Of a stretch of DNA of 64,000 nucleotides, positions 18,504-27,830 are shown one piece after another. The stretch covers positions 1 to 64,000 of the forward strand of contig CAVYRN010000014.1 of the NCBI GenBank assembly GCA_963771015.1, written 5' to 3'. The notes beneath the pieces are model-generated. The model saw nothing but the letters and a program-made list of their open reading frames with translations, was not told the DNA's origin and did no database searches. Positions within the stretch are counted from its first letter, which is position 1. The number at the start of each line of letters is the position of its first letter. Source of the DNA: CAVSJJ01 sp963771015 (lineage in GTDB: Bacteria; Actinomycetota; Actinomycetes; Actinomycetales; Dermatophilaceae). The position numbers and the translations under genes are program-made.

Positions 18504-21500
18504 GTGGCGCCAGTGGCTGCTGCCGCCCCGTCGGTGGACGCCGTCCTGGAGCGGGTGACCGCCATCGTCGCCGAGATGACCGGCTACCCACCCGAGCTCC
18601 TCGACCCCGACCTCGACCTCGAAGCCGACCTCGGCGTCGACACCGTCAAACAGGCCGAGGTCTTCGCCGCCGTCCGCGAGGAGTACGACGTCGAACGCGA
18701 CGCCACCCTCCAGCTCCGCGACTTCCCCACCCTCGGCCACGTCGCCGGCTGGGTCCGCGACAAGACCGGCATACCCGCCCCCACCGCCGCACCAGCCGCC
18801 GCAGCCGTCGCTGCCCCGACACCAACCGACACCCCGTCGACCCCCACCACCGCCGCCACAGGGTCCGACGCCGTCCTGGAGCGGGTGACCGCCATCGTCG
18901 CCGAGATGACCGGCTACCCACCCGAGCTCCTCGACCCCGACCTCGACCTCGAAGCCGACCTCGGCGTCGACACCGTCAAACAGGCCGAGGTCTTCGCCGC
19001 CGTCCGCGAGGAGTACGACGTCGAACGCGACGCCACCCTCCAGCTCCGCGACTTCCCCACCCTCGGCCACGTCGCCGGCTGGGTCCGCGACAAGACCGGC
19101 ATACCCGCCCCCACCGCCGCACCAGCCGCCGCAGCCGTCGCTGCCCCGACACCAACCGACACCCCGTCGACCCCCACCACCGCCGCCACAGGGTCCGACG
19201 CCGTCCTGGAGCGGGTGACCGCCATCGTCGCCGAGATGACCGGCTACCCACCCGAGCTCCTCGACCCCGACCTCGACCTCGAAGCCGACCTCGGCGTCGA
19301 CACCGTCAAACAGGCCGAGGTCTTCGCCGCCGTCCGCGAGGAGTACGACGTCGAACGCGACGCCACCCTCCAGCTCCGCGACTTCCCCACCCTCGGCCAC
19401 GTCGCCGGCTGGGTCCGCGACAAGACCGGCATACCCGCCCCCACCGCCGCACCAGCCGCCGCAGCCGTCGCTGCCCCGACACCAACCGACACCCCGTCGA
19501 CCCCCACCACCGCCGCCACAGGGTCCGACGCCGTCCTGGAGCGGGTGACCGCCATCGTCGCCGAGATGACCGGCTACCCACCCGAGCTCCTCGACCCCGA
19601 CCTCGACCTCGAAGCCGACCTCGGCGTCGACACCGTCAAACAGGCCGAGGTCTTCGCCGCCGTCCGCGAGGAGTACGACGTCGAACGCGACGCCACCCTC
19701 CAGCTCCGCGACTTCCCCACCCTCGGCCACGTCGCCGGCTGGGTCCGCGAGCGGGTCGTCCTGCCCTCGGACGGCGCGTCCGCCGACGCGACGACCGCCC
19801 CCGGGGCGTCCACGGCAGCACCACCCACCATCACCACGGTGCACGGCGACCTGGCCGCCATCGACGCGCTACCGCGGCGCGTCCCCGTTCCGGCACTGCG
19901 CCCGAGCCTGACCGACTGCGTCGGCACCGGTGTCGACCTCGACGGCGCTCGTGTCGTCGTCATGCTCGACGAGGGCGGCGTCGGGTCGGCGCTGGTCAAG
20001 CGCCTGGAGAAGGCCGGCGCCACGGCGCTGGTCCTCGACCCTGGGGTCAGCTCCGACGACCTCCTGGCCACCCTCGAGGGTTGGCTGACCGACGGCCCGG
20101 TCGCCGGCGTCTACTGGCTGCCGGCCCTCGACGACGAGGGCGACCTCGACGCCATGGACCTCGCCACGTGGACCGAGGCGCTGCGCAGACGGGTCAAGAC
20201 CCTCTATGCCACGATGCGCCGACTCTGGGACACCGACGCCTTCCTCGTCAGCGCCACGAGGTTCGGCGGCCGGCACGGCTACGACACCGATGGGGCCACC
20301 TGCCCGATGGGCGGGGCCGTCACCGGCTTCACGAAGTCGTACAAGAAGGAGCGCCCCGACGCCCTCGTCAAGGCCGTCGACCTCCCCGCCAGCCGCAAGA
20401 CCGCCTCCGTCGCCGACATCCTCATCGAGGAGACCCTCGGCGACCCCGGCACGGTCGAGGTCGGGCGGGCCGACGGGCTGCGCTGGGGCGTCGTCCTCGC
20501 CGAGCAGCCCCTCCCCGCCCTGAACGAGGACGGGACCGCCGACCACGAGGGCGGCATGCCGCTCACCGCGGACTCGGTCGTCGTGGTGACCGGTGCGGCC
20601 GGCAGCATCGTCTCGGCCATCACTGCGGATCTCGCCGCGGCCGGGGCCGGCACCTTCCACCTGCTCGACCTCACGGCAACCCCCGACCGGGACGACCCCG
20701 ACCTGGCGGCCTTCGCGACCGACAAGGACGGGCTCAAGGCCACCCTCGCGGCCCGGATGAAGGAGCGGGGCGAGAAGGCGACCCCGGTCGCCATCGAGAA
20801 GGAGCTGGCCCGGCTGGAGCGACTCGCCTCGGCCCAGTCGGCCATCACCGCCGTGGAGGCGGCCGGAGGCACGGCGCACTACCACAGCGTCGACCTCACG
20901 GACGTCGACGCCGTCGCAGCCGTCGTCGACCGCATCCGCGAGAGCAGCGGCCACATCGACGTGCTCCTCCACGCGGCCGGCCTCGAGATCAGCCGCAACC
21001 TCCCGGAGAAGGAGCCCGGTGAGTACGACCTCGTCTTCGACGTGAAGACGACCGGCTGGTTCAGCCTGTGGCGGGCCGTCAAGGACCTCGACATCGGGGC
21101 GACCGTCGTCTTCTCCTCGGTCGCCGGCCGGTTCGGCAACAACGGCCAGACCGACTACGCCGCGGCCAACGACCTGCTCTGCAAGATCACCTCGGCCCTG
21201 CGCCGCACCAGGCCCCAGACCCGGGCGCTGGCCCTGGACTGGACCGCCTGGGGCGGCATCGGGATGGCCACCCGCGGCTCGATCCCGAAGATCATGGAGA
21301 TGGCGGGCGTGCAGATGCTCCCACCGGACGCCGGGGTCGCCTGGATCCACCGTGAGCTGGCCGCGTCGGCCTTCCGCGGCGAGGTCGTCGTCGCCGGCCG
21401 CCTGGGCCTCATGGCCACGGAGTACGCCGAGCACGGTGGACTCGATACCGTGCGTCTGCTCGGGGACCCGGCCGAGCACGGCCCGATGCTCGGGGAGGCC

Positions 21501-22397
21501 GTGGCCAGTGCCCACCATGGGCTCGTCGTCACGACCACCCTCGACCCGGCCCAGCAGCCGTTCCTCGACCATCACCGGATCGACGGCACTCCCGTCCTGC
21601 CGGGGGTCATGGGGATGGAGGCCTTCGCCGAGGCGACCGCGCTGCTCGCTCCGGCGGGCTACCGGGTCGCCGCCGTCGAGGACGTCGCCTTCCTCGCCCC
21701 GGTGAAGTTCTACCGGGACGAGCCCCGCGCCCTGACGGTCACGGTCCGCGTCGAGGCCGATGCCACCGCGGCGGAGTCCGGCGACCTGCTCGCCCGTTGT
21801 GTCCTCACCGCCGAGCGCACCCTGCCCGGCCATGACGCCCCCCAGGTGAGCACCCACTTCACCGCGGTCGTCCGGCTGACGACCGCGCCCGCGGAGCCGG
21901 AGCGCCGAGCGCCCGTCGCGGCAGCGAGCGGCTACCGGCTCACCCCCGCCGAGGTGTACGCGCTCTACTTCCACGGACCGGCATACCAGGTGGTCGGCGC
22001 CGCGTGGGAGGCCGACGGCACGTCGGTGGCCCAGCTCGCCGACCCGCTGCCCGACAACCACACCCCAGCGGCGGCGCCGCTCGTCGGCGCGCCGCGGCTG
22101 GCCGAGCTGTGCTTCCAGGCGGCCGGGCTGTGGGAGGCCGGCCGGGAGTCGCGGATGGCGCTGCCCGCTCGGGTCGGCTCGATGCGCGTCCTCGGAGACG
22201 CCGGCGACGGTCCCCTGTATGCCGTCGCCCGGCAGGTCGCCGAGGGCACCTTCGACTGCGTCGTGCTCGATTCCGACGGCGACGTGGTGCTCCGTCTCGA
22301 CGGCTACCAGAGCGTCCCGCTACCGTCGCCAGTCTCAGGAGACGTCGTCGCACCGCTGGCGGAGGCTTTCGGCGCGGCCGTCTCGGACACGAACTGA
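18504..22397 (+). CDS. Iterative type I synthase, second part: ACP x4-KR-DH
   Basis: 1297 residues from GTG 18504. The frame is open a little further upstream and probably belongs to one polypeptide with the KS-AT-KS part if a single inserted base near 18480 is corrected. Four tandem carrier domains occupy about residues 12-415. Each has LGVDTVKQAE, with threonine (T47, T157, T267, T377) where serine normally takes phosphopantetheine. A ketoreductase follows: cofactor loop VTGAAGSIVSAI, then FSSVAGRFGNNGQ and TDYAAAND supplying Ser-Tyr-Asn. The C-terminus is a hot-dog dehydratase (H1024 in HRIDGTPVLPG, then LYFHGPAYQV and LAELCFQAAG). No enoyl reductase or thioesterase is present. The chain would therefore be extended, reduced to hydroxyl and dehydrated. 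18 bp separate it from the carboxylase gene. Confidence 0.88.
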   Translation: MAPVAAAAPSVDAVLERVTAIVAEMTGYPPELLDPDLDLEADLGVDTVKQAEVFAAVREEYDVERDATLQLRDFPTLGHVAGWVRDKTGIPAPTAAPAAAAVAAPTPTDTPSTPTTAATGSDAVLERVTAIVAEMTGYPPELLDPDLDLEADLGVDTVKQAEVFAAVREEYDVERDATLQLRDFPTLGHVAGWVRDKTGIPAPTAAPAAAAVAAPTPTDTPSTPTTAATGSDAVLERVTAIVAEMTGYPPELLDPDLDLEADLGVDTVKQAEVFAAVREEYDVERDATLQLRDFPTLGHVAGWVRDKTGIPAPTAAPAAAAVAAPTPTDTPSTPTTAATGSDAVLERVTAIVAEMTGYPPELLDPDLDLEADLGVDTVKQAEVFAAVREEYDVERDATLQLRDFPTLGHVAGWVRERVVLPSDGASADATTAPGASTAAPPTITTVHGDLAAIDALPRRVPVPALRPSLTDCVGTGVDLDGARVVVMLDEGGVGSALVKRLEKAGATALVLDPGVSSDDLLATLEGWLTDGPVAGVYWLPALDDEGDLDAMDLATWTEALRRRVKTLYATMRRLWDTDAFLVSATRFGGRHGYDTDGATCPMGGAVTGFTKSYKKERPDALVKAVDLPASRKTASVADILIEETLGDPGTVEVGRADGLRWGVVLAEQPLPALNEDGTADHEGGMPLTADSVVVVTGAAGSIVSAITADLAAAGAGTFHLLDLTATPDRDDPDLAAFATDKDGLKATLAARMKERGEKATPVAIEKELARLERLASAQSAITAVEAAGGTAHYHSVDLTDVDAVAAVVDRIRESSGHIDVLLHAAGLEISRNLPEKEPGEYDLVFDVKTTGWFSLWRAVKDLDIGATVVFSSVAGRFGNNGQTDYAAANDLLCKITSALRRTRPQTRALALDWTAWGGIGMATRGSIPKIMEMAGVQMLPPDAGVAWIHRELAASAFRGEVVVAGRLGLMATEYAEHGGLDTVRLLGDPAEHGPMLGEAVASAHHGLVVTTTLDPAQQPFLDHHRIDGTPVLPGVMGMEAFAEATALLAPAGYRVAAVEDVAFLAPVKFYRDEPRALTVTVRVEADATAAESGDLLARCVLTAERTLPGHDAPQVSTHFTAVVRLTTAPAEPERRAPVAAASGYRLTPAEVYALYFHGPAYQVVGAAWEADGTSVAQLADPLPDNHTPAAAPLVGAPRLAELCFQAAGLWEAGRESRMALPARVGSMRVLGDAGDGPLYAVARQVAEGTFDCVVLDSDGDVVLRLDGYQSVPLPSPVSGDVVAPLAEAFGAAVSDTN
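18537..19750 (+). repeat. Tandem 330-bp repeat encoding four carrier domains
   Basis: A 330-bp unit repeats from 18537, 18867, 19197 and 19527, the last copy ending at 19750 (about 3.7 units). The units look identical base for base, including the Pro/Thr/Ala linker. Tandem carriers are known in polyunsaturated fatty acid synthases, where their number affects yield. Perfect DNA identity means very recent amplification or ongoing gene conversion. It also means the copy number in an assembly may be wrong. Confidence 0.95.
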
Positions 22398-22415
22398 CGA
22401 GGGAGCCGTTGCGCG

Positions 22416-25400
22416 ATGGAGCCGATCACCCGTCTGGCGATCCTCGAGCGCGGCGAGCCGGCGGTGCGCCTGCTCGCCGCGATCGGCAGTCTCGCCGCGA
22501 CGACCGACGACCCTGAGATCACCCGCGTCCTCGTCCTCACCGAGCCGCGGTCCCGGGCGTGGTACGCCCGGGAGGCCGACGAGACCGTCGAGGTGGATCA
22601 CACCGGGCCCATCGCCACCGACGACGTCGTCACCGCACTCGTGGCGGCGCGGGCGCAGGCCGTCTGGATCGGCCAGGTGCCCTGCCAGGACCACGTCGCC
22701 CTCGTCACGGCCTGCGAGGGCGCCGGGATCTCGGTCATCGGACCGAGGAGCGACACGGTGCGCCGGCTCGCCGACCCGGCAGACCTGGCCGATGCCGTCG
22801 CCGTGGCCGGGCTGACCCAGCTCGACCCGGCTCGCGACCTCACCGGGCACCGGGTCCTCGAGGTCGACGTTCTCGCCGACTCCGCAGGCACCGTGTGGGC
22901 CTTCGAGCCACGCGACGTGACGGTCCGACGCGAGGGCCACCTCATCCTCGCCGAGATGCCCGCGCCCGGCCTGGACCCCGACACGGTCGCCCTCCTCACC
23001 GACGGGTCCCGCGAGCTCGCCCGGGCCGTCGGCTACCAGGGGGCCGGCACGGTCCGGTTCGTCCTCGACCCGGACGGGACGACGGCCTTCGTGTCCGGCG
23101 TCGACACCCTCGCCCGGGCCGACCACGCCCTCCTCGAGGAGACGACGGGGTCGAGCTTCCTCGCCCTGCGGCTGCGCCTGGCCCGCGGCGACGTCCTCGT
23201 GCACGACCAGCCGCGCCCGGACGGCCATGCCGTCGAGGCCCGGCTCCTGGCGCACGACGCAGACCGGGGCTTCGCCCCCAGCGGCGGCACCGTCCAGCTG
23301 CTCTCGCTCCCCGTCGGGACGGGCGTCCGTGTCGACGCGAGCCTGCACGACGGCGATGTCATCGACGCCGGCGTCGACCCGATCATCGGCACCGTCACGG
23401 CCTGGGGGCACGGTCGCGCCGAGGCGCTCACGCGACTTCGGCGGGCCCTCCAGCGCACCCTCGTCGTCCTCAGTGGCGGAGCGACCAACCGGTGTGGTCT
23501 GCTGACCCTGCTCGACCAGCGGGAGATCGAGATCGGGGCGGCCACCCATGGGTGGTACGACGCGCGGCTCGCCACCGGCGACCTCGTGCCACCGGCGGAC
23601 CCGCTGGCCGTCGTCGCGGCGGCCGTCGAGGCGTACGAGGCCGACCTCTCCCTCGTCCGCGCCGCCTTCTTCGCCAGTGCCGCGCGCGGCCGTCCCGAGC
23701 AGCCCGAGGCGGTCGGGACGCGGGTCCAGCTCAGCTACCGCGGCGTCGAGTACCGGCTCCGCGTCGACCGGACGGGACCGGACCGGTACCGCGTCCACGA
23801 CGGGGTGGCCATCGATGCCCAGGTGGACCGGCTCGGAGAGTTCGAGCGGCGGATCTCCAGCGGTGGCCGGCGGCGCCGCGTCGTGGCGAGCGAGCAGAGC
23901 GGCGCGTTCCGGCTCGAGATCGACGGGGCTGCACACACCGTCACCCGGACCGACGGCCTCGTCGTCCGCGCGGGATGGCCGGCCCTGGTCGCCCAGATCC
24001 TCGTGGAGCCGGGACAGCAGGTCCACGCCGGCGACCCTGTCGCCGTCGTCGAGTCGATGAAGATGGTCACGACCGTCACCGCCCCCTTCGACGGTCTCGT
24101 CACGTCCGTGCCGGTCGTCGCCAACTCCCAGGTCGAGCGGGGTGCCCCCCTCATGCGGATCCGGGCCTCCGGCGAGCTCACGGCGGCCGCCGATCTCGCG
24201 TCGACGCAGCGGGCCGAGTCCCAGCTGGACCTCGGCGTCCTGGCCACCGGTGACGACCGGGCGCCGGAGACTCCGTGCGAGAACGTGTATGCCGACCTCG
24301 TCCCCTACCTGCTCGGCTATGACCGCGACCCGGGAGAGGTCAAGGGCCTGCTTCGAGAGCAGCGCAGCCTGTCCCTGTCCCGGCCGGCCGACGACCCCGA
24401 GCTGGCCGCCTGCGAGGACGCCCTGCTCGACCTGTTCGCCGACATCGCCTCGCTGTACCGCCCGCGGACCGAGGCCGAGGAGCTCGGCGAGGACCCCGAC
24501 AGGCTGCTGGGGAACACCCAGGAGTACTTCATCGCCTTCCTCCAGTGGCTCGACGCCGACCGGGCCGGCCTGCCCGTGCGGTACCGCGCCCGTCTCGAGG
24601 CCGCCCTGGCCCGCTACGACGTCCCCGGCCTCGGCCACACCAGGGCCCTGGAGGCGGCACTGCTGTGGATGTTCCGGTCCTTCGCCCGGGTCCCCGAGCT
24701 CGCTCCCGTCGTGACGACCATCCTCGAGCGTCGCCTGGCCGGCGTCGCGCGGCTGCGCGGGTCGGCCGACCCGGACCTACGCCGCCGGTTGGAGCGCCTG
24801 GCCCACGCGACCGAGGGCCGCCAGCAGGCCGTCGCCGACCTGGCCCGCGACGTCGAGTTCCACTACTTCGACGCCCCGGTCCTTGACCATGTCTTCGCGG
24901 ACGTCGAGGCCGAGATGACCGGCCATCTCGCCGCCCTGCACGCCGACGCCTACCGCGCCGACCGGGCCGACCGCGTCGACCGGCTCGTCTGGTGCCCCCA
25001 CCCGCTGCGTGGCCTGCTGCTGCGCTCCTGGCTCGACGGCGTCGACAACCCGCGCCTCGCGGGATACCGCGAGTGCATCCTCGAGGTCTACGCCCGGCGG
25101 TTCTACCGGATCCGCGACCTCCACGGCCTCGACCACGAGACGGTCGTCGGCCGGCAGATGGCGTTCGCCAACTACGAGAACGGCGACCTTGACGTCCACC
25201 TCGTCGTCGCGTACCTCCCGGCAGAGGACCTGCCCGAGCTCTCCCGGGCCATCGCCGTCCACCTCGACACCGCGCCGCGCAACCGGGCGATCGTCCTCGA
25301 CCTCGTCCTGTGGCGCGGCGGCGAGCGACAGGACATCTCCGCCCTCGCCGCGGAGGCAGCTACATGGCTCGCCCAGTGTGCCTTCGGGCGGCCGCTGCAT

Positions 25401-27806
25401 CGGATCGACCTCACCGTGACCAACGTCGACGGCGACGACACCGGCGCGTTGCGCACCCAGCACGTCACCTTCCGCCAGGGACCCGAGGGAGGCCCCTTCG
25501 TGGAGGACGAGCTCTACCGCAACCTGCACCCCATGCTCGGCAAGCGGCTCGACCTGTGGCGGCTCTCGAACTTCGCCCTCGAGCGGCTCCCCTCTCCCGA
25601 GGACGTCTACCTCTTCTCCGGTGTCGCCCGTGACAACCCGAGGGACCATCGCCTGTTCGCCCTCGCCGAGGTCCGCGACCTGGTCAAGGTCCGCGACGAG
25701 GCCACCGGGCTCGAGACGTACCCGCGGCTCGGACGGATGGGCCTGCAGGCGCTGGCGGCCATGCGCAGCGCCCTCGCGGCATACCCGCCACGGGAGCGTC
25801 CGGCGGCGAACCGGCTCGTCCTGTCGATCCGCCCGACGTGGGACATCCCACCCACGCAGATCCCTGCCCTTGCCGCGTCGTATGAGCCGCTGGCGCGAGG
25901 CGCGGGGCTGGAGAAGCTCGTTCTCCACATCCAGGTGCCCGCCGTCGACGAGGAGGGCCGACCGACCCTCAAGGACCAGGTCATCCACGTCGAGGGAATC
26001 GGCCGCGCCGGCACGGCGATCCGGGTGTCCGACCCCGGCCCGAACCCGGTCCGCCCGCTCACCCGGTACGCCCAGAAGCTCCTCACGGCCAAGCGTTTCG
26101 GCGTCCCGTACCCCTACGAGATCGTGCAGATGCTCGCGCCGGCCGACGCGGGGTCCTCGTCCTTCCCGCGGGGGAGCTGGGTCGAGCTCGACCTCGACGC
26201 GGACGGAGCGGTCCTGGTCCCGGTGAACCGCCCGCCGGCCGAGAACACCGCGCACCTCGTCGTCGGGCTCCTCACCTCCTACACCGATGTCGTCCCCGAG
26301 GGGATGACCCGGGTCGCGCTGCTCTCCGACCCGACGCAGGGTCTGGGGAACCTCGCCGAGCCGGAGTGCCGCATCGTCAACGCCGCCCTCGCCTACGCCG
26401 CCGAGCACCGGATCCCGGTCGAGTGGTACGCCGTGTCGTCCGGAGCGCTCATCGCCATGGACTCCGGCACCGAGAACATGGACTGGATCGCCCTCACCCT
26501 GCGCCGGCTCATCGAGTTCACCCAGGGCGGTGGCGAGATCAACATCATCGTCACGGGCATCAACGTCGGCGGGCAGCCCTACTGGAACGCCGAGGCGACG
26601 ATGCTCATGCACACCAAGGGCATCCTCATCATGACCCCGGCCAGCGCGATGGTCCTCACCGGGAAGCAGGCCCTGGACTTCTCCGGCGCGGTCTCGGCCG
26701 AGGACAACTTCGGGATCGGCGGGTACGACCGGGTCATGGGGCTCAACGGCCAGGCCCAGTACTGGGCGCCGAGCTTCCAGGAGGCCTGCGCGCTTCTCCT
26801 GCGGCACTACACCTACGCCTACGTGGTGCCGGGCGAGCGGTTCCCCCGGCGCCGGCCGACGGCTGACCCCGTCGACCGAGACGTCCGGGACGCCCGCCAC
26901 GCCTCGGTGCCGGGCTCGACGTTCACCCGGGTCGGCGACGTCTTCGACGCGGCGAAGAACCCTGACCGCAAGCAGCCGTTCGACATGCGGTCGGTCATGC
27001 GCGCCGTCACCGACGCCGACTGCGAACCCCTCGAACGGTGGCGGGACTGGCTCGACGCGGACACCTCGATCGTGTGGGACGCGACGATCGGCGGGATCCC
27101 GGTGTGCCTGCTCGGCCTGGAGTCGCGGACCATCCCCCGCAAGGGGTTCGTCCCGGCCGACGGGCCGCCCGCCTGGACCTCGGGAACACTGTTCCCGCAG
27201 GCCTCCCGCAAGACGGCCCGGGCCGTCACCGCGTCGAGCGGGAACCGGCCGCTCGTCGTGCTCGCCAACCTGTCGGGCTTCGACGGCTCGCCCGAGTCGA
27301 TGCGCCACTGGCAGCTCGAGTACGGGGCCGAGATCGGCCGAGCCGTGACGAACTTCGACGGACCGATCGTCTTCGTCGTCGTCTCCCGCTACCACGGCGG
27401 GGCGTTCGTCGTCTTCTCCAAGGCGCTCACCGACTCCATGGAGATCGCCGCCGTGCAGGGGTCCTACGCCTCGGTCATCGGGGGGGCGCCGGCCGCGGCC
27501 ACGGTGTTCGCCCGCGAGGTCAAACAGCGGACCGAGAAGGACGAGCGGGTCGTGTCGGCCCGGGCCGCCGCCGACGCGGCCACCGGCCCGGAGGCCGGCC
27601 GCCTCCGGGCCGCCATCGGTCGGGTGACGGCTGCCGTCCGTTCCGAGAAGCTCGGCGAGGTCGCCGACGAGTTCGACGCCATCCACACCATCGAGCGCGC
27701 GCTGCGGGTCGGCTCGGTCGACCGGATCATCGCGGCGGCCGACCTGCGGCCCTACGTCGTCGATGCCCTGCACCGCGGGATGGCTCGCTTCACCGAGGGC
27801 GACTGA
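22416..27806 (+). CDS. Eukaryote-like multidomain acyl-CoA carboxylase with degenerate biotin carboxylase
   Basis: 1796 residues. Residues 1-450 follow the biotin carboxylase outline (ERGEPAVRLLAA, ISVIGPRSDTVRRL, GAGTVRFVLDPDG, GHAVEARLLAHD). The Gly-rich ATP-grasp lid of about 70 residues is missing, and the FxEMNTRxQVEHP catalytic stretch reads FVSGVDTLARADH. A biotin carrier domain follows with K549 in VESMKMV. After a central helical region comes a fused carboxyltransferase: PYPYEIVQML, ENTAHLVVG, SGARIAM-like SSGALIAMDSG, GGYDRVMGLNG, then GNRPLVVLANLSGFDGS, YHGGAFVVFSK and QGSYASVIGGAPAA. The order matches eukaryotic acetyl-CoA carboxylases. It probably makes malonyl-CoA or an extender for the adjacent synthase, using a separate biotin carboxylase that is not in this window. 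Confidence 0.85.
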   Translation: MEPITRLAILERGEPAVRLLAAIGSLAATTDDPEITRVLVLTEPRSRAWYAREADETVEVDHTGPIATDDVVTALVAARAQAVWIGQVPCQDHVALVTACEGAGISVIGPRSDTVRRLADPADLADAVAVAGLTQLDPARDLTGHRVLEVDVLADSAGTVWAFEPRDVTVRREGHLILAEMPAPGLDPDTVALLTDGSRELARAVGYQGAGTVRFVLDPDGTTAFVSGVDTLARADHALLEETTGSSFLALRLRLARGDVLVHDQPRPDGHAVEARLLAHDADRGFAPSGGTVQLLSLPVGTGVRVDASLHDGDVIDAGVDPIIGTVTAWGHGRAEALTRLRRALQRTLVVLSGGATNRCGLLTLLDQREIEIGAATHGWYDARLATGDLVPPADPLAVVAAAVEAYEADLSLVRAAFFASAARGRPEQPEAVGTRVQLSYRGVEYRLRVDRTGPDRYRVHDGVAIDAQVDRLGEFERRISSGGRRRRVVASEQSGAFRLEIDGAAHTVTRTDGLVVRAGWPALVAQILVEPGQQVHAGDPVAVVESMKMVTTVTAPFDGLVTSVPVVANSQVERGAPLMRIRASGELTAAADLASTQRAESQLDLGVLATGDDRAPETPCENVYADLVPYLLGYDRDPGEVKGLLREQRSLSLSRPADDPELAACEDALLDLFADIASLYRPRTEAEELGEDPDRLLGNTQEYFIAFLQWLDADRAGLPVRYRARLEAALARYDVPGLGHTRALEAALLWMFRSFARVPELAPVVTTILERRLAGVARLRGSADPDLRRRLERLAHATEGRQQAVADLARDVEFHYFDAPVLDHVFADVEAEMTGHLAALHADAYRADRADRVDRLVWCPHPLRGLLLRSWLDGVDNPRLAGYRECILEVYARRFYRIRDLHGLDHETVVGRQMAFANYENGDLDVHLVVAYLPAEDLPELSRAIAVHLDTAPRNRAIVLDLVLWRGGERQDISALAAEAATWLAQCAFGRPLHRIDLTVTNVDGDDTGALRTQHVTFRQGPEGGPFVEDELYRNLHPMLGKRLDLWRLSNFALERLPSPEDVYLFSGVARDNPRDHRLFALAEVRDLVKVRDEATGLETYPRLGRMGLQALAAMRSALAAYPPRERPAANRLVLSIRPTWDIPPTQIPALAASYEPLARGAGLEKLVLHIQVPAVDEEGRPTLKDQVIHVEGIGRAGTAIRVSDPGPNPVRPLTRYAQKLLTAKRFGVPYPYEIVQMLAPADAGSSSFPRGSWVELDLDADGAVLVPVNRPPAENTAHLVVGLLTSYTDVVPEGMTRVALLSDPTQGLGNLAEPECRIVNAALAYAAEHRIPVEWYAVSSGALIAMDSGTENMDWIALTLRRLIEFTQGGGEINIIVTGINVGGQPYWNAEATMLMHTKGILIMTPASAMVLTGKQALDFSGAVSAEDNFGIGGYDRVMGLNGQAQYWAPSFQEACALLLRHYTYAYVVPGERFPRRRPTADPVDRDVRDARHASVPGSTFTRVGDVFDAAKNPDRKQPFDMRSVMRAVTDADCEPLERWRDWLDADTSIVWDATIGGIPVCLLGLESRTIPRKGFVPADGPPAWTSGTLFPQASRKTARAVTASSGNRPLVVLANLSGFDGSPESMRHWQLEYGAEIGRAVTNFDGPIVFVVVSRYHGGAFVVFSKALTDSMEIAAVQGSYASVIGGAPAAATVFAREVKQRTEKDERVVSARAAADAATGPEAGRLRAAIGRVTAAVRSEKLGEVADEFDAIHTIERALRVGSVDRIIAAADLRPYVVDALHRGMARFTEGD

Positions 27807-27830
27807 GCCGCATACCGGTCGACCCTGCGG

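Noticed and set aside
18537..19750. Could the tandem repeat be a CRISPR-like or VNTR non-coding array?
   Set aside because: Unit length 330 bp is a multiple of three and each unit encodes a full carrier domain and linker, so it is a protein-coding repeat.
18165..19844. Minus-strand Gly-rich frame with four repeats (PE_PGRS-like in look)
   Set aside because: It is the antisense of the carrier-domain repeat array, not a gene.
18483..21022. Continuation of the KS-AT-KS frame to 21022, giving a 2509-residue protein
   Set aside because: After about 18482 the reading is Arg/Pro-rich and repeats nonsense, while another frame gives clear carriers, KR and DH.
13493..22397. Calling the locus a standard pfaABCD cluster
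   Set aside because: No PfaD, no FabA-like dehydratase pair and no separate chain-length factor are present, and the carriers have Thr, so the name would mislead.
22335..27773. Long minus-strand frames (767 and 998 residues) opposite the carboxylase gene
   Set aside because: Antisense low-complexity products without motifs; the plus strand is clearly coding.
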